Below are positions 16,876-25,446 of a DNA stretch of 50,088 nucleotides, piece by piece. The notes below the pieces were generated by a model. It made no database searches, was not told the DNA's origin, and saw only the letters and a program-made list of their open reading frames with translations. How positions within the stretch are numbered: position 1 is the stretch's first letter; each line of letters begins with the position of its first letter. The translations under genes were made by a program, and so were the position numbers. The stretch is taken from positions 1 to 50,088 of the forward strand of contig JAJYUJ010000020.1 of NCBI GenBank assembly GCA_021792615.1, written 5' to 3'. This DNA is from a bacterium. Lineage in GTDB: Bacteria; JAMCPX01.

Positions 16876-18342
16876 CTACGGGTAGGAAGCAAGGGCGATC
16901 TGCCAGTGCGCTCCGTCGAAATACGAGCAGTAAAGGAACATACTGTTTATGAGAAAATCGGGAGACTGAGTACCGCTCATAATGCTCAATCTTGGATTCG
17001 TGTATGACTTTACCCATGTCATGCCATCTTCCGATGTTGCATAATTAATAGTCAGATTTCCTGTTGCGCTGATGCCCGTATAATACATTTTATACACGCT
17101 CCCGTCTTTCGTAACACTGGGAGCATACGCACCATACGTATCAGGACCGGAGCCCGAAACATCGACGACCGGGGCTTCCGCGCCGTTGGAACTGAACTTC
17201 GTCCAATTTACACCGTCAAGAGACGTAGCATAACCGATGCGCCATGTCGTGCCGTCATAACCGGCGAACCACATCTTATATATGCCGCTGTCCTTTATGA
17301 CAACCGGGAATGCTGCACCTCTATAATCCCATGCACCTGTCGTACCTGTATTTAACGCCGGAGTACTGTTTACGGTCCAGGTAATACCATTAGCAGAGGT
17401 TGCATAGCCGATGCGCATGAACGTGCCGTCATACCCTGTAAACCATGCCTTAAAAATACCGTTATCAAACATCAGACTTGTGCCGGAAATGTCCGCAGAA
17501 TAAAACGTTGACGTGCTTATGCCCATGACCGGGTTGCCGTATTTCGTCCATACCCTGCCGTCTGCCGACGTGGCTAACCCTACGTTCCACGTTGTTCCGT
17601 TACTCCCCGAGTAGAGCATATAAAATTTTCCGCCCTCGTTGATCACGGACGGCCACGATACACCGGCGCTGTCCCAGCCCGAACCTGAAACTCCTAAAGC
17701 CGGCTGGCTGATAACCCGCCACGGGATAGAGAGTACGTTAATACCTATGGAGGAGGTTGCCTGCGGTGCAGACGTATCCGAAAAAGCTATGCTTGCCGGA
17801 CCTTCCCTGTTAAGCCATGCGGTAAACGTTTCGGTGCCGTTAGAAAATTGAGAGACCGAGGTCGGTGTAATGTCTCCCCAGCTTGAACGTAACATCAGGG
17901 TACCATTGTATGTCGGGAGTACCGTGCTGTTGAGCATCGCGGACACGGTTATGGAAAACGGCTGGTCTTCAATCGTTGTAAACGGCGCTGACCCGAAGAA
18001 TGAGGTTGCAAGCAGGCTCAGGACCATCGGCAGTGCCTTAACTGTCTGTCCGGCAACAACCGCGATCTGCTGGGAGCCGGACTCGTATCCGGTCATGGCT
18101 GCGTTGATTGTTTGCGTGCCCGCAGGAACGCCGGTCAGCATATAATTGCCCGATGCGTCCGTGTATGCCATAAACGGAGTTCCGCTCACATACACCAGCA
18201 CATTTTGGTATGACGACTGTCCGTTCAGCACAACACTTCCCGTAATACTCCCTGTTGAAGAGCCGTTTGATGAACTGCCGCAGCCCGCTGCGAACATGAG
18301 AACAATCATGAAAATCAATGGCAGGAGTTTCTTTGTCTTCAT
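16876..18342 (-). CDS. Exported lipoprotein: carboxypeptidase-regulatory-like domain plus five-bladed-propeller (glycosidase-like) domain
   Basis: A 488-residue lipoprotein with lipobox FAAGC (Cys21). Residues 30-105 look like a carboxypeptidase-regulatory/beta-sandwich domain (GSITGSVVLNGQSSYQNVLV in part). Residues 210-488 have at least five repeats built on motifs such as YKMWFAGYDGTTWRIGYATS and GITWTVNSTP; this pattern (YxMWYxGxD...IGxAxSxDGxxWTK) is that of GH43/GH130/sialidase-type propellers. Whether it retains enzyme activity is unknown. It is the last of four coupled genes; the Shine-Dalgarno AGGAGG is located in the last codons of the preceding gene. Probably outer-membrane anchored. 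Confidence 0.75.
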   Translation of the reverse strand: MKTKKLLPLIFMIVLMFAAGCGSSSNGSSTGSITGSVVLNGQSSYQNVLVYVSGTPFMAYTDASGNYMLTGVPAGTQTINAAMTGYESGSQQIAVVAGQTVKALPMVLSLLATSFFGSAPFTTIEDQPFSITVSAMLNSTVLPTYNGTLMLRSSWGDITPTSVSQFSNGTETFTAWLNREGPASIAFSDTSAPQATSSIGINVLSIPWRVISQPALGVSGSGWDSAGVSWPSVINEGGKFYMLYSGSNGTTWNVGLATSADGRVWTKYGNPVMGISTSTFYSADISGTSLMFDNGIFKAWFTGYDGTFMRIGYATSANGITWTVNSTPALNTGTTGAWDYRGAAFPVVIKDSGIYKMWFAGYDGTTWRIGYATSLDGVNWTKFSSNGAEAPVVDVSGSGPDTYGAYAPSVTKDGSVYKMYYTGISATGNLTINYATSEDGMTWVKSYTNPRLSIMSGTQSPDFLINSMFLYCSYFDGAHWQIALASYP

Positions 18343-18346
18343 TTTC

Positions 18347-19453
18347 CTAAAACCTCCTGTAAACTGCGTACTTTAATGCCCTGTTCCTGTAGTCCCGGTA
18401 GCTGACGTGCGCATTGTTGTTCGCATCGAGCTTCAAAGAAGAGTACAACCCGACAATGCCTTCGCCGTCGATAATATCAACGTTGAACCCCACACCGTTA
18501 TACCATGCGTATTTGAGGTCTCCGTTCACGCCGTCAAAGTAAGTTATATGCGGATATCCATAGCTGTCGATTGCAATCGAGGTGTCCGTACCCACTCCGT
18601 AGCTCGAATCCGCAATATGGATATCCCACAGTTTCCGGCTGTTGTCGTACCATGCACACTTCAACTGCTCGTTCGTTGCATCGTAATAGCTAATGAACGG
18701 TGTGCCGTCAGCCCTTATCGCAAGCGAGGCATACCTGCCCGCATCATCCCCGCTGCCGCCGTCAACCGTCGTTATCGACCATCCTGTGCCGGTAAAATGC
18801 GCGTATTTCAATGCACCGTTCGATGCATCGTAATATGCAATGGCGGGGTTGCCCGACGGATCAAGGGCAAGCGAGCTATAGAGACCAACCTGCCCGAGGA
18901 AATCTACGGTCGTAATGTTAAAACCTGAGCTTGTGCCGGTAGCCAGTTTTAAGTCGCCGTTGGTAAAATCATAATAGCTGATCACGGGCTCGTTGTTCTT
19001 ATTTATGGCAAGGGAAGCAAATCCTCCGACGTTTGCGTAAACACCGTCGACGACGGTTATGGAAAAGCCGGCATTCGTTCCCGTTGCGAGCTTCAAACGG
19101 CCGTGCGTGTTGTCATAATACGCGATGACCGGTTCGCCGTTTTTATTCAAGGCAAGGGAAGAGAACATGCCCACATTGTTTCCGCCGCCGCCGTCAACCG
19201 TCGTTATGTTCCAAGCACCGGCTGCAGCCGACCACTGTGCAAGACGCAGGCTGCCGTGGGTAACATCGTAATATGAAATAGACGGATTGCCAGAGCTGTC
19301 GAGTGCGAGCGAGGTGTATTCGCCGACATCAGCGCTGTTGTCCACAATAACCGAAGGGAACAAATTTTGTGTTTGCTGTAATCCGGATATGTCTTTACCG
19401 CAGCCTGATGCTATACCGAGTATCATGAAGAACAAAATCGCCTTTCTCATCAT
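18347..19453 (-). CDS. Exported lipoprotein with seven SYYD-type repeats (putative beta-propeller)
   Basis: A 368-residue lipoprotein with lipobox IASGC (Cys18). After a short linker it is made of seven repeats of about 44-48 residues, each with the core SLALDxxGNPxISYYDxxxGxLKxA and a [IV]TTVDG strand, which would form a seven-bladed propeller. No catalytic motif is evident; a binding function is more likely. It overlaps the upstream OmpA-type gene by 4 bases and lies 4 bases before the next lipoprotein, so it is the third of four co-translated exported proteins. I do not know a named family for it. Confidence 0.75.
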   Translation of the reverse strand: MMRKAILFFMILGIASGCGKDISGLQQTQNLFPSVIVDNSADVGEYTSLALDSSGNPSISYYDVTHGSLRLAQWSAAAGAWNITTVDGGGGNNVGMFSSLALNKNGEPVIAYYDNTHGRLKLATGTNAGFSITVVDGVYANVGGFASLAINKNNEPVISYYDFTNGDLKLATGTSSGFNITTVDFLGQVGLYSSLALDPSGNPAIAYYDASNGALKYAHFTGTGWSITTVDGGSGDDAGRYASLAIRADGTPFISYYDATNEQLKCAWYDNSRKLWDIHIADSSYGVGTDTSIAIDSYGYPHITYFDGVNGDLKYAWYNGVGFNVDIIDGEGIVGLYSSLKLDANNNAHVSYRDYRNRALKYAVYRRF

Positions 19454-20937
19454 TGCCCCTTTATTATTTTGAATTCTACCCTTCTGTTCCTCGCCCTGCC
19501 TGCCGCGGTGCGGTTTGATGCAATGGGTGATTCTTCGCCATAACCGGCCGCTGTAAGCCGGTCAGCAGCTATGCCGTGCCGGGCAAGATAGTCCATAACG
19601 GACTGTGCCCTTTTTTTCGAGAGTTCCTTATTGTATGCCGGCGAGCCTATATTGTCCGTATACCCTTCTACACGCACGTGAATATCCGGGTTATATTTCA
19701 ACAGCGTTACGACGTCATCGAGTATCGCATAAGAACCGTGAAGAATAACGGCACTGCCCAGCCTAAAATGGATGGCGTGGGTTATTTCTATCTTCATGCC
19801 GAGTTTGTTTATATAAGCATTTTTAAGCCTTGTCTTGTAGACCGAAGCCGGTTTCGGCGTTGCCGGCGGGGGTGCCTGTACCGGGACTGCATGGGGTGTT
19901 TGCTTTTTGACCGGCGCCTGATGTACGGGAGCAGGTGCAGGTGCTTCAGTGGTTGCAGCAGCCTTTTCCATGGGACAAGCTTTTTCGACAGGAGTCTTGC
20001 ACGGTATAATCTTATATCCGATTTCAACATACAGGTCCCATGGCGCGTACGGGTATGAGGTTGTCGCTGTTACATCGGAAAGCTTCTGGGGCATACCGAT
20101 GTCACCGGCGGCAAGAAGGTACAGCCTGTTTGGCAGTACAACCTTGATACCGGGGGTTATATAAAACGGATTTTGTAAAAATGACGGACTGCCGAGAGAA
20201 GCAAGACTCGCTTTGTAGTACTTGTACCCGGACGCCTGCTCTGTAGAGAGCTCGATGAACGGGTGCAGAAGGTTGTTTAAAAAAACACCTTCGAGCCCCA
20301 GGTTGCCTATGAACCTGTTGTCCCCCCGTATGCCGAGGCCATACAGTCCGGTTACATTATAACTATACGGGTTACCGATCAGGTTTGATGAATTATCGCC
20401 ATAATAACCAAGATTCACATGAACCAGCAATGGTGTAAACCGGGAAACGCCGGTCAGATTGAATGTGAACAGCAGCAGACCAAGGTAGCTTGTAGCAGAT
20501 GTATTGAAACCAAGCCCGTCCGCAGAGGACAGAAACCTCGGCTGGACAAGCGCACCGGCACTGAACCATTTGTTCAGATCATAGCCATACTTGACGGTAA
20601 GCCATACATCCCCGTTGTCATGATACGTGTTCTTGTTTAAAACAAAGGTGCTCTGATAAAGGCTTATGCCGAGGTCAAGCCCCCGCACAAGGGAGAAATA
20701 GCCGAAATCGAGATGTGAACTCAATGACTGATAGGTATTGTCACCTCCCAGGAGATTTGAGGTGTTCACATAGGTCACCCCTCCCGATTCATAAAACCCC
20801 GGCTGTGAGACGGCAGCAGATGTCGCATGCTCAAGACCCGGCTGTCCGATCACGTTTGCGTAGGTGTTCACCGCAGCTCCAAGCATCAAAACAAAAAAAG
20901 ACACACAAGAAAAAACATGAGTTCTTATCCGTTTCAT
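19450..20937 (-). CDS. Outer-membrane beta-barrel protein with C-terminal OmpA (peptidoglycan-binding) domain
   Basis: A 495-residue protein. A signal peptide (about 1-27, ending AAVNTYA) is followed by a beta-rich, aromatic region (about 40-310) that resembles a transporter-like barrel, a Pro/Ala-rich linker (about 320-365, APAPAPVHQAPVKKQTP), and an OmpA/MotB domain (about 385-495) with DIHVRVEGYTDNIGS, LSKKRAQSVMDYL and NRTAAGRARNRRVEF, the peptidoglycan-binding pattern with D and R. It is second in the four-gene operon, 13 bases after the large anchored protein, and overlaps the next gene by 4 bases. It may hold the complex to the cell wall. Confidence 0.82.
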   Translation of the reverse strand: MKRIRTHVFSCVSFFVLMLGAAVNTYANVIGQPGLEHATSAAVSQPGFYESGGVTYVNTSNLLGGDNTYQSLSSHLDFGYFSLVRGLDLGISLYQSTFVLNKNTYHDNGDVWLTVKYGYDLNKWFSAGALVQPRFLSSADGLGFNTSATSYLGLLLFTFNLTGVSRFTPLLVHVNLGYYGDNSSNLIGNPYSYNVTGLYGLGIRGDNRFIGNLGLEGVFLNNLLHPFIELSTEQASGYKYYKASLASLGSPSFLQNPFYITPGIKVVLPNRLYLLAAGDIGMPQKLSDVTATTSYPYAPWDLYVEIGYKIIPCKTPVEKACPMEKAAATTEAPAPAPVHQAPVKKQTPHAVPVQAPPPATPKPASVYKTRLKNAYINKLGMKIEITHAIHFRLGSAVILHGSYAILDDVVTLLKYNPDIHVRVEGYTDNIGSPAYNKELSKKRAQSVMDYLARHGIAADRLTAAGYGEESPIASNRTAAGRARNRRVEFKIIKGQ

Positions 20938-20950
20938 TGTTTTCCTATCC

Positions 20951-23311
20951 CTATTGTTTAGGAATTATTTTATTTTTTTTACTCTTGATTGTTTCTTTTA
21001 ACTGTCTGCCGCGTGCAGCGATGAAGGTGACGGACAACAAGACAAATGATACAAGCAGGAACACGAACACATTATTGCCGTTGTCAAACGGTACGGTACC
21101 GCATCCGCCCGATACGTTCGTCGTGACGGTATAGGTTATCGCCTCGGTAGACGAGGTATTCCCCGCCGCATCCACCGCCTTTACATACAGCGTATGACGG
21201 CCAACAGGGCTGTTCCCGACATCGATGGTGTTTTCACCGGAGCCAAGCGTCGTAAACGAAGCAGGGTTGTCCACCGCATACATAAGCCTCGTTTGAGTAA
21301 CTGCGCTGCTCGCTTTGAAGGTATAATAGGGGTAATCCGCTTTTGACAGGGTCAATTGCGGGGGTACGGTATCCACGGTAAAAAGAACGGAATCTCCGGT
21401 AACGGTAGCACCGGTTTGTGCATCCATAACCCGGAGCTGAAGCGTGTGTTGACCATCCATAAGATTATCGAGCTTTATGGTCGTATCCGTTGTCCATAAG
21501 GACCAGCCCTGCCACACAGGGCCGAACACGGATTGATCGGAAATCCTCCAGGAAACCTCTGCATGCGGAGGCAAAGCAGAACTGAGGGTAAACAGCACAC
21601 CGGAACGCGCGTTGATCAAAGGCTGCAGGGTGTTTCCTTCGAGGGACATTGTCTTCAGAGAGCCTGTCATTTGGTTATTGTATGCTAGAATACCCACCAG
21701 CGGCATTGAGAGCGTGGAGAGGTTCAGTAAATTCATAAATCCGGTTAAATCGAGATATACATTGATGTATCCGCCCGATGGTACGATATCCTTTACCAGA
21801 ACGGTCACACCGCTGAAGGAAAAAGCGGAACTCATCGCAGGCAGAGCTGTTCCGATAAAGCTTGTTGCGAGTCCCAGTCCCATTTGAATCACGCTGTTCA
21901 CATTGGATGGATTGGTCAGCTCGGATGCGAGCACCACATCGCTGATATTCATACTGCCCGGGGTGCTGTCTATGGCTATAACAAGCATAGGGTTACCGTT
22001 TGCATCCAGCTTGTTCTGATCGAGATAGACATCTCCCTTAATAGAAACATCGGCACTCAAAACAAAGGCGTCGGCGTACTGAGTATTGTAATTGGCACTC
22101 GCATCAGGGTAGGTCTGCGCCTCGTCAACGCCCAATTGTCCCTCGATGATGATGCCGTTCAGCGTAATCGTATCCCATGTATTCTGCGGCGAGCCCAGGG
22201 TAATCGTAGGCGCCTGTGTGGGTATGATCTTCAGAATCAGGGTTCCGGTACTCGGCAGTTCGGGAATCAGTCCTTTGAGCAGTCCGACAGGCAGCGGCGG
22301 AGAGGAGAAACACATCAAGCCGCTCTGATAAACAGCATATAATGCCTGGTTTATGATATCCTGAGAAACGCCGAACCCGAGCATGACATCGGACCTTGAG
22401 GTATCGATGGTAGGCGCTGCTATAGTTGGTGTAGGCGGTGCGGCGATGGGCAGCGGCAGGCATGGTGCCGGCGCTCCTGCAGGGCCCACCCCTCCGTCAA
22501 GGCTTATGTCCATTGCATTGTCGGTGATGTTCAATGCCTGGTAGAACAATGACGGCCTGAGCTGATATGCAACAGGCGGATAGGTGCCGTGGATGTACAG
22601 ATTGATATTGATTTTGCTCAGCATCTGGTTTATCTGCGGGATCAACATGTTCTGAACAGCAGAGTTCACGGCAGAATTGACACTTCCCTGAATCAAGCCC
22701 CATATTGTAGGCCATAACCAACCCGGTACTGGAAAGCCGCATAATGAAGGCGGAGATGGTTGTTGTATTGATATAGTTATATTCGGGTTCCCTACCAATG
22801 CCAATTTTAAATAATGACCATCTATACTTGGTTCCACATTCACGGACACCGAAGCATCGGCATTCAGATTATAGAGATCAAATCCGCACGAACTACAATA
22901 GAACGGCCAACCGAAGTTATACCATACTGTTCCATGAATATCAGCGATGTATACATGTATATCGTTGACTGCCAATGATATGCTTTGCGTTGCCCCGTTC
23001 CATGCAAGATTGAGGTTCGGCTGGCTATTGTATTGGCCGGGAATTGTTATTTGTGTATTAAATGAATCAATTTCATAGCCGAAATTATACCACGCTACCG
23101 GGCAACCACCCGGCACTTGAGGCACTGAATAATTCATGCTCAAGCCTGTGAAGTTCTGGGAAACATAGTTCAGGAAGGTTTGATAGACAACTATGTTTGC
23201 AGCATTGGGTTCCCAGAGCGGAGGTACAGATGTATCGGCAAACCCCTCTGTGGAAAACAATAAACCCGTTATTAAAAAAACCCCTGTCGCGAAATAAAAT
23301 AATTTATTCAT
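20951..23311 (-). CDS. Large exported protein with BPI/TULIP-like halves and a GGC-type C-terminal anchor
   Basis: A 786-residue protein of unknown function. It has a signal peptide (about 1-25, ending GFA). Two large segments (about 30-290 and 300-570) have alternating hydrophobic strands and amphipathic stretches such as SAVNSAVQNMLIPQINQML and VIQMGLGLATSFIGTALPAM, reminiscent of lipid-binding BPI/TULIP domains; this is an inference from pattern only. Residues 580-730 resemble two Ig/FN3-like sandwiches (VDTVPPQLTLS, YVKAVDAAGNTSS). The C-terminus has SGGCG (Cys737), a transmembrane helix (about 748-764) and a basic tail (RGRQLKETIK), the layout of MYXO/Synerg/JDVT-type CTERM sorting signals. 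It is first in a four-gene operon. Confidence 0.6.
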   Translation of the reverse strand: MNKLFYFATGVFLITGLLFSTEGFADTSVPPLWEPNAANIVVYQTFLNYVSQNFTGLSMNYSVPQVPGGCPVAWYNFGYEIDSFNTQITIPGQYNSQPNLNLAWNGATQSISLAVNDIHVYIADIHGTVWYNFGWPFYCSSCGFDLYNLNADASVSVNVEPSIDGHYLKLALVGNPNITISIQQPSPPSLCGFPVPGWLWPTIWGLIQGSVNSAVNSAVQNMLIPQINQMLSKININLYIHGTYPPVAYQLRPSLFYQALNITDNAMDISLDGGVGPAGAPAPCLPLPIAAPPTPTIAAPTIDTSRSDVMLGFGVSQDIINQALYAVYQSGLMCFSSPPLPVGLLKGLIPELPSTGTLILKIIPTQAPTITLGSPQNTWDTITLNGIIIEGQLGVDEAQTYPDASANYNTQYADAFVLSADVSIKGDVYLDQNKLDANGNPMLVIAIDSTPGSMNISDVVLASELTNPSNVNSVIQMGLGLATSFIGTALPAMSSAFSFSGVTVLVKDIVPSGGYINVYLDLTGFMNLLNLSTLSMPLVGILAYNNQMTGSLKTMSLEGNTLQPLINARSGVLFTLSSALPPHAEVSWRISDQSVFGPVWQGWSLWTTDTTIKLDNLMDGQHTLQLRVMDAQTGATVTGDSVLFTVDTVPPQLTLSKADYPYYTFKASSAVTQTRLMYAVDNPASFTTLGSGENTIDVGNSPVGRHTLYVKAVDAAGNTSSTEAITYTVTTNVSGGCGTVPFDNGNNVFVFLLVSFVLLSVTFIAARGRQLKETIKSKKNKIIPKQ

Positions 23312-23332
23312 AATAACAGATAATGATTATTC

Positions 23333-23360
23333 TTTAAACACATCGGAACATAAAAGTCAA
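23333..23360 (-). promoter_or_regulatory. Candidate promoter of the four-gene surface operon
   Basis: On the minus strand, TTGACT (23355-23360), a 16-base spacer and TTTAAA (23333-23338) lie 22-49 bases before the ATG at 23311. The -35 is good and the -10 is weak. There is no clear Shine-Dalgarno before that ATG. Confidence 0.35.
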
Positions 23361-23619
23361 GTGCTAAAAAAACAACTTACGATAGCCAAGTGAAAACTTG
23401 ATTCACAGTGAAATACCAAAAAGGGCAGATACTTGTTTCAAAGAGAGACTGAGATACTTGTTCAAAAGAATTGAACCATGGAAGGGAAAACCCTCGTCCC
23501 GAAGGGGCAAGGAAAGAGAACTTATTCATACATAGGTAAGCATGGAGCATCCCTCACCCACTCCGTAAAAATCACGGGGTGGAAGAATAGACACTCATAG
23601 AGATTTCTTCATCTCACGG
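23361..23619. other. Non-coding stretch with palindromes and 25-base direct repeats
   Basis: No gene is seen. CAAGT-GAAA-ACTTG (23387-23400) is followed by TTCAC-A-GTGAA (23402-23412), and AGATACTTGTT occurs twice, at 23427-23437 and 23452-23462. This arrangement of short repeats resembles the end of an IS21-type element, but no istA or istB sequence is present, so the link is weak. A CCCTCG-CGAAGGGG-type hairpin lies further on (about 23489-23508). Confidence 0.35.
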
Positions 23620-23894
23620 TTATTGCGGACCCGTGTAGGGAAAATAAGGACTGGTAACATCCAAGATGTTGGTACCATCGGTCAAAGTTACACCCGATAT
23701 TTTCGACCAATACAGATTCCATGACGAAGCTCCGTCAAATGCTGTCCAGCTTAAGGTTGTCTGACTGTACTCGACAACAACCCTTAGACCTGTCGGGGCT
23801 GAAGGGTATTACCTCTGCTCTTGCTACCACAACTGATCAAGGCAATACCTAAGAAATAAATACAGAGTATTCTAATAATCTTCATGTTCATCAT
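23620..23894 (-). pseudogene. Frameshifted fibronectin-type lipoprotein
   Basis: From the ATG at 23894 the frame encodes a lipoprotein signal peptide with lipobox LISC (MKIIRILCIYFLGIALIS core), then stops at 23784. In the next frame the reading continues with PTGLRVVVEYSQTTLSWTAF and DGASSWNLYWSKISGV, a pattern well known from fibronectin-III-like repeats (PTGLxAxxxxxxVTLSWxAVxGAxSYNLYWS), and ends at the TAA at 23620-23622. The two halves join near 23793 if one base is restored. The whole product would be only about 90 residues, so it may also be 3'-truncated. It encodes the same kind of exported lipoprotein as its neighbours. Confidence 0.65.
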
Positions 23895-23939
23895 ACTATA
23901 ATCCTTTTACAAAAAGGACTTCTAATGCCTTAAAATTAT

Positions 23940-25070
23940 TTAGTGTATAGCATACAGCTTGCCATCCCCGGACCCCACATAGATGGTACCGTCCGCACCA
24001 ATCGCAGGCGATGAATCAATCCAATTCCCGGTTGTGTAACTCCATTTAAGGGTTCCATTGGGATTAATAGCATACAGCTTGCCATCTCCGGATCCTACAT
24101 AGATAGTGCCATCCGCTCCTATCGCCGGTGATGAATCAATCCAATTCCCGGTTGTGTAACTCCACTTGAGGGTTCCATTCGGATTAATAGCATAAAGCTT
24201 GTGGTCATCAGACCCCACATAGATAGTACCGTCCGCCCCTATTGCTGGCGACGAGTATATAGTGCTTCCCGTGGTGTAGCTCCATTTGAGTCCGCCATTG
24301 GGATTGATTGCATAAAGATTATCATCAAATGATCCGATGTATATAATCCCATCATTTCCTATCGCTGGAGAAGATTGAATTTCACCGTCAGTGGTGTAGC
24401 TCCATTTGAGGCCGCCATTGGGATTGACTGCATAAAGATTACCATCAAACGATCCGATATATATAATTCCATCAGTTCCTATCGCCGGGGAAGAGGTTAT
24501 AGGACCATTGGTGGTATAACTCCATTTCACGGTTCCATTTTGATTAATCGCATAGAGTTTGCTTCCCAACCCAACATAAATTGTCCCATCTACTCCTATC
24601 GCAGGAGAGGAAATTCCCCCAATAGTAGTAGCGCTCCATTCGACACCGCCATTCAAATTGAAAGCGTAGAGATAAGTATTTTCTAGGCTGTAAATTGTTT
24701 TATTTACTCCTATTGCTGGTGAAGATTGTATAGATAAATTACTACTACCATAATCCCATTTAAGACTACCTGAGGGACTTATTGCATAGATCTTGCCATC
24801 TTCTGAACCTATATAGATTGTACCATCTACACCTATCACTGGCGCTGAATCAATCCAATTGCCTGCAGTCGTGTAGCTCCATTTGAGTGCACCTGTTGTG
24901 GAAGTTGTATCGGTGGTGCTTAACCCGGTATTCCTTATGTTTCCTCGGAATTTCGGCCACGGTGAATTTGCCAGACCATTAGGCATATTGCTTTTATTCT
25001 TCCCGCAACCAGCTATCAGAGCAAAGGCAATAAAACAAAGAATTGTAAATTTGGAAACATTAGTTTTCAT
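23940..25070 (-). CDS. Exported lipoprotein with PQQ-like beta-propeller repeats
   Basis: A 376-residue lipoprotein with lipobox LIAGC (Cys22 from the ATG at 25070, which has AAAGGA 8 bases before it; the longer TTG start at 25076 lacks this). The body is eight to nine tandem 40-residue repeats of the form SSPAIGADGTIYVGSGDGKL + YAINPNGTLKWSYTT. Such repeats belong to the outer-membrane-protein-assembly BamB/PQQ-like propeller superfamily, and a closed propeller of eight blades is likely. No cofactor or enzyme motif is evident, so the role is probably binding. The protein stops in the middle of a repeat (KLYAIH). It stands alone. Confidence 0.82.
   Translation of the reverse strand: MKTNVSKFTILCFIAFALIAGCGKNKSNMPNGLANSPWPKFRGNIRNTGLSTTDTTSTTGALKWSYTTAGNWIDSAPVIGVDGTIYIGSEDGKIYAISPSGSLKWDYGSSNLSIQSSPAIGVNKTIYSLENTYLYAFNLNGGVEWSATTIGGISSPAIGVDGTIYVGLGSKLYAINQNGTVKWSYTTNGPITSSPAIGTDGIIYIGSFDGNLYAVNPNGGLKWSYTTDGEIQSSPAIGNDGIIYIGSFDDNLYAINPNGGLKWSYTTGSTIYSSPAIGADGTIYVGSDDHKLYAINPNGTLKWSYTTGNWIDSSPAIGADGTIYVGSGDGKLYAINPNGTLKWSYTTGNWIDSSPAIGADGTIYVGSGDGKLYAIH
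23946..24900 (-). repeat. 120-base coding tandem repeats of the PQQ-like lipoprotein
   Basis: The motif (A/T)GCATA(C/A)AG(C/A)TT recurs with a spacing of exactly 120 bases at about 23951, 24071, 24191, 24311, 24431 and 24551, each unit giving 40 residues. The two most 3' units encode the same 40 residues but differ at about a dozen synonymous sites, so the repeat is protein-conserved rather than freshly duplicated. The units nearer the gene start are more diverged. Confidence 0.85.
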
Positions 25071-25131
25071 AATCAATTCCTTTTATCCTTAATAAGATTT
25101 TCACTTCTCGGATTGCCCCACTTATATACGT

Positions 25132-25356
25132 TCACCATGTGGGGCAGCCGCTTCCCCCTGTATAAGCAGGAACTGTTTGAACATTTGATGTGTAGCTGTC
25201 ACTCATAATACGTATTGATATAGTTCCCGGGGGTACCGGAGCATGATGAAAAGCCAAATACGGTATTTCTGTATCCGGATCGAAGCATACCCCGGAAGAG
25301 ATATGAACGGGTTTTGGGACAGCTTTTATACCACTTTTAAGGTGAAAAACTTCCAT
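25132..25356 (-). CDS. Unknown short exported-protein fragment
   Basis: A 74-residue frame with the reading MEVFHLKSGIKAVPKPVH and a final GGSGCPTW. In the same frame about a dozen sensible codons (NFWYNQSNGGSKL) continue upstream of this ATG before a TAA, so this is probably the C-terminal remnant of a larger gene, not a complete one. No signal, no domain and no Shine-Dalgarno are seen. I do not recognise it. It lies between the PQQ-like gene and an IS remnant. Confidence 0.25.
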   Translation of the reverse strand: MEVFHLKSGIKAVPKPVHISSGVCFDPDTEIPYLAFHHAPVPPGTISIRIMSDSYTSNVQTVPAYTGGSGCPTW

Positions 25357-25446
25357 CAGTTTACTACCGCCATTTGATTGATTGTACCAGAAATTCCGCT
25401 TTTATTCATCATGTCATAAATACCCACTTCCATATTCGGAGCTGAT

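Noticed and set aside
23946-24900. CRISPR-like array because of regular repeats
   Set aside because: The 120-base repeats are in frame and encode protein blades; there are no short identical repeats with unique spacers.
23940-25070. PQQ-dependent dehydrogenase
   Set aside because: Only the repeat is shared; the catalytic Asp/Glu, Cys pair and full length of quinoprotein dehydrogenases are missing.
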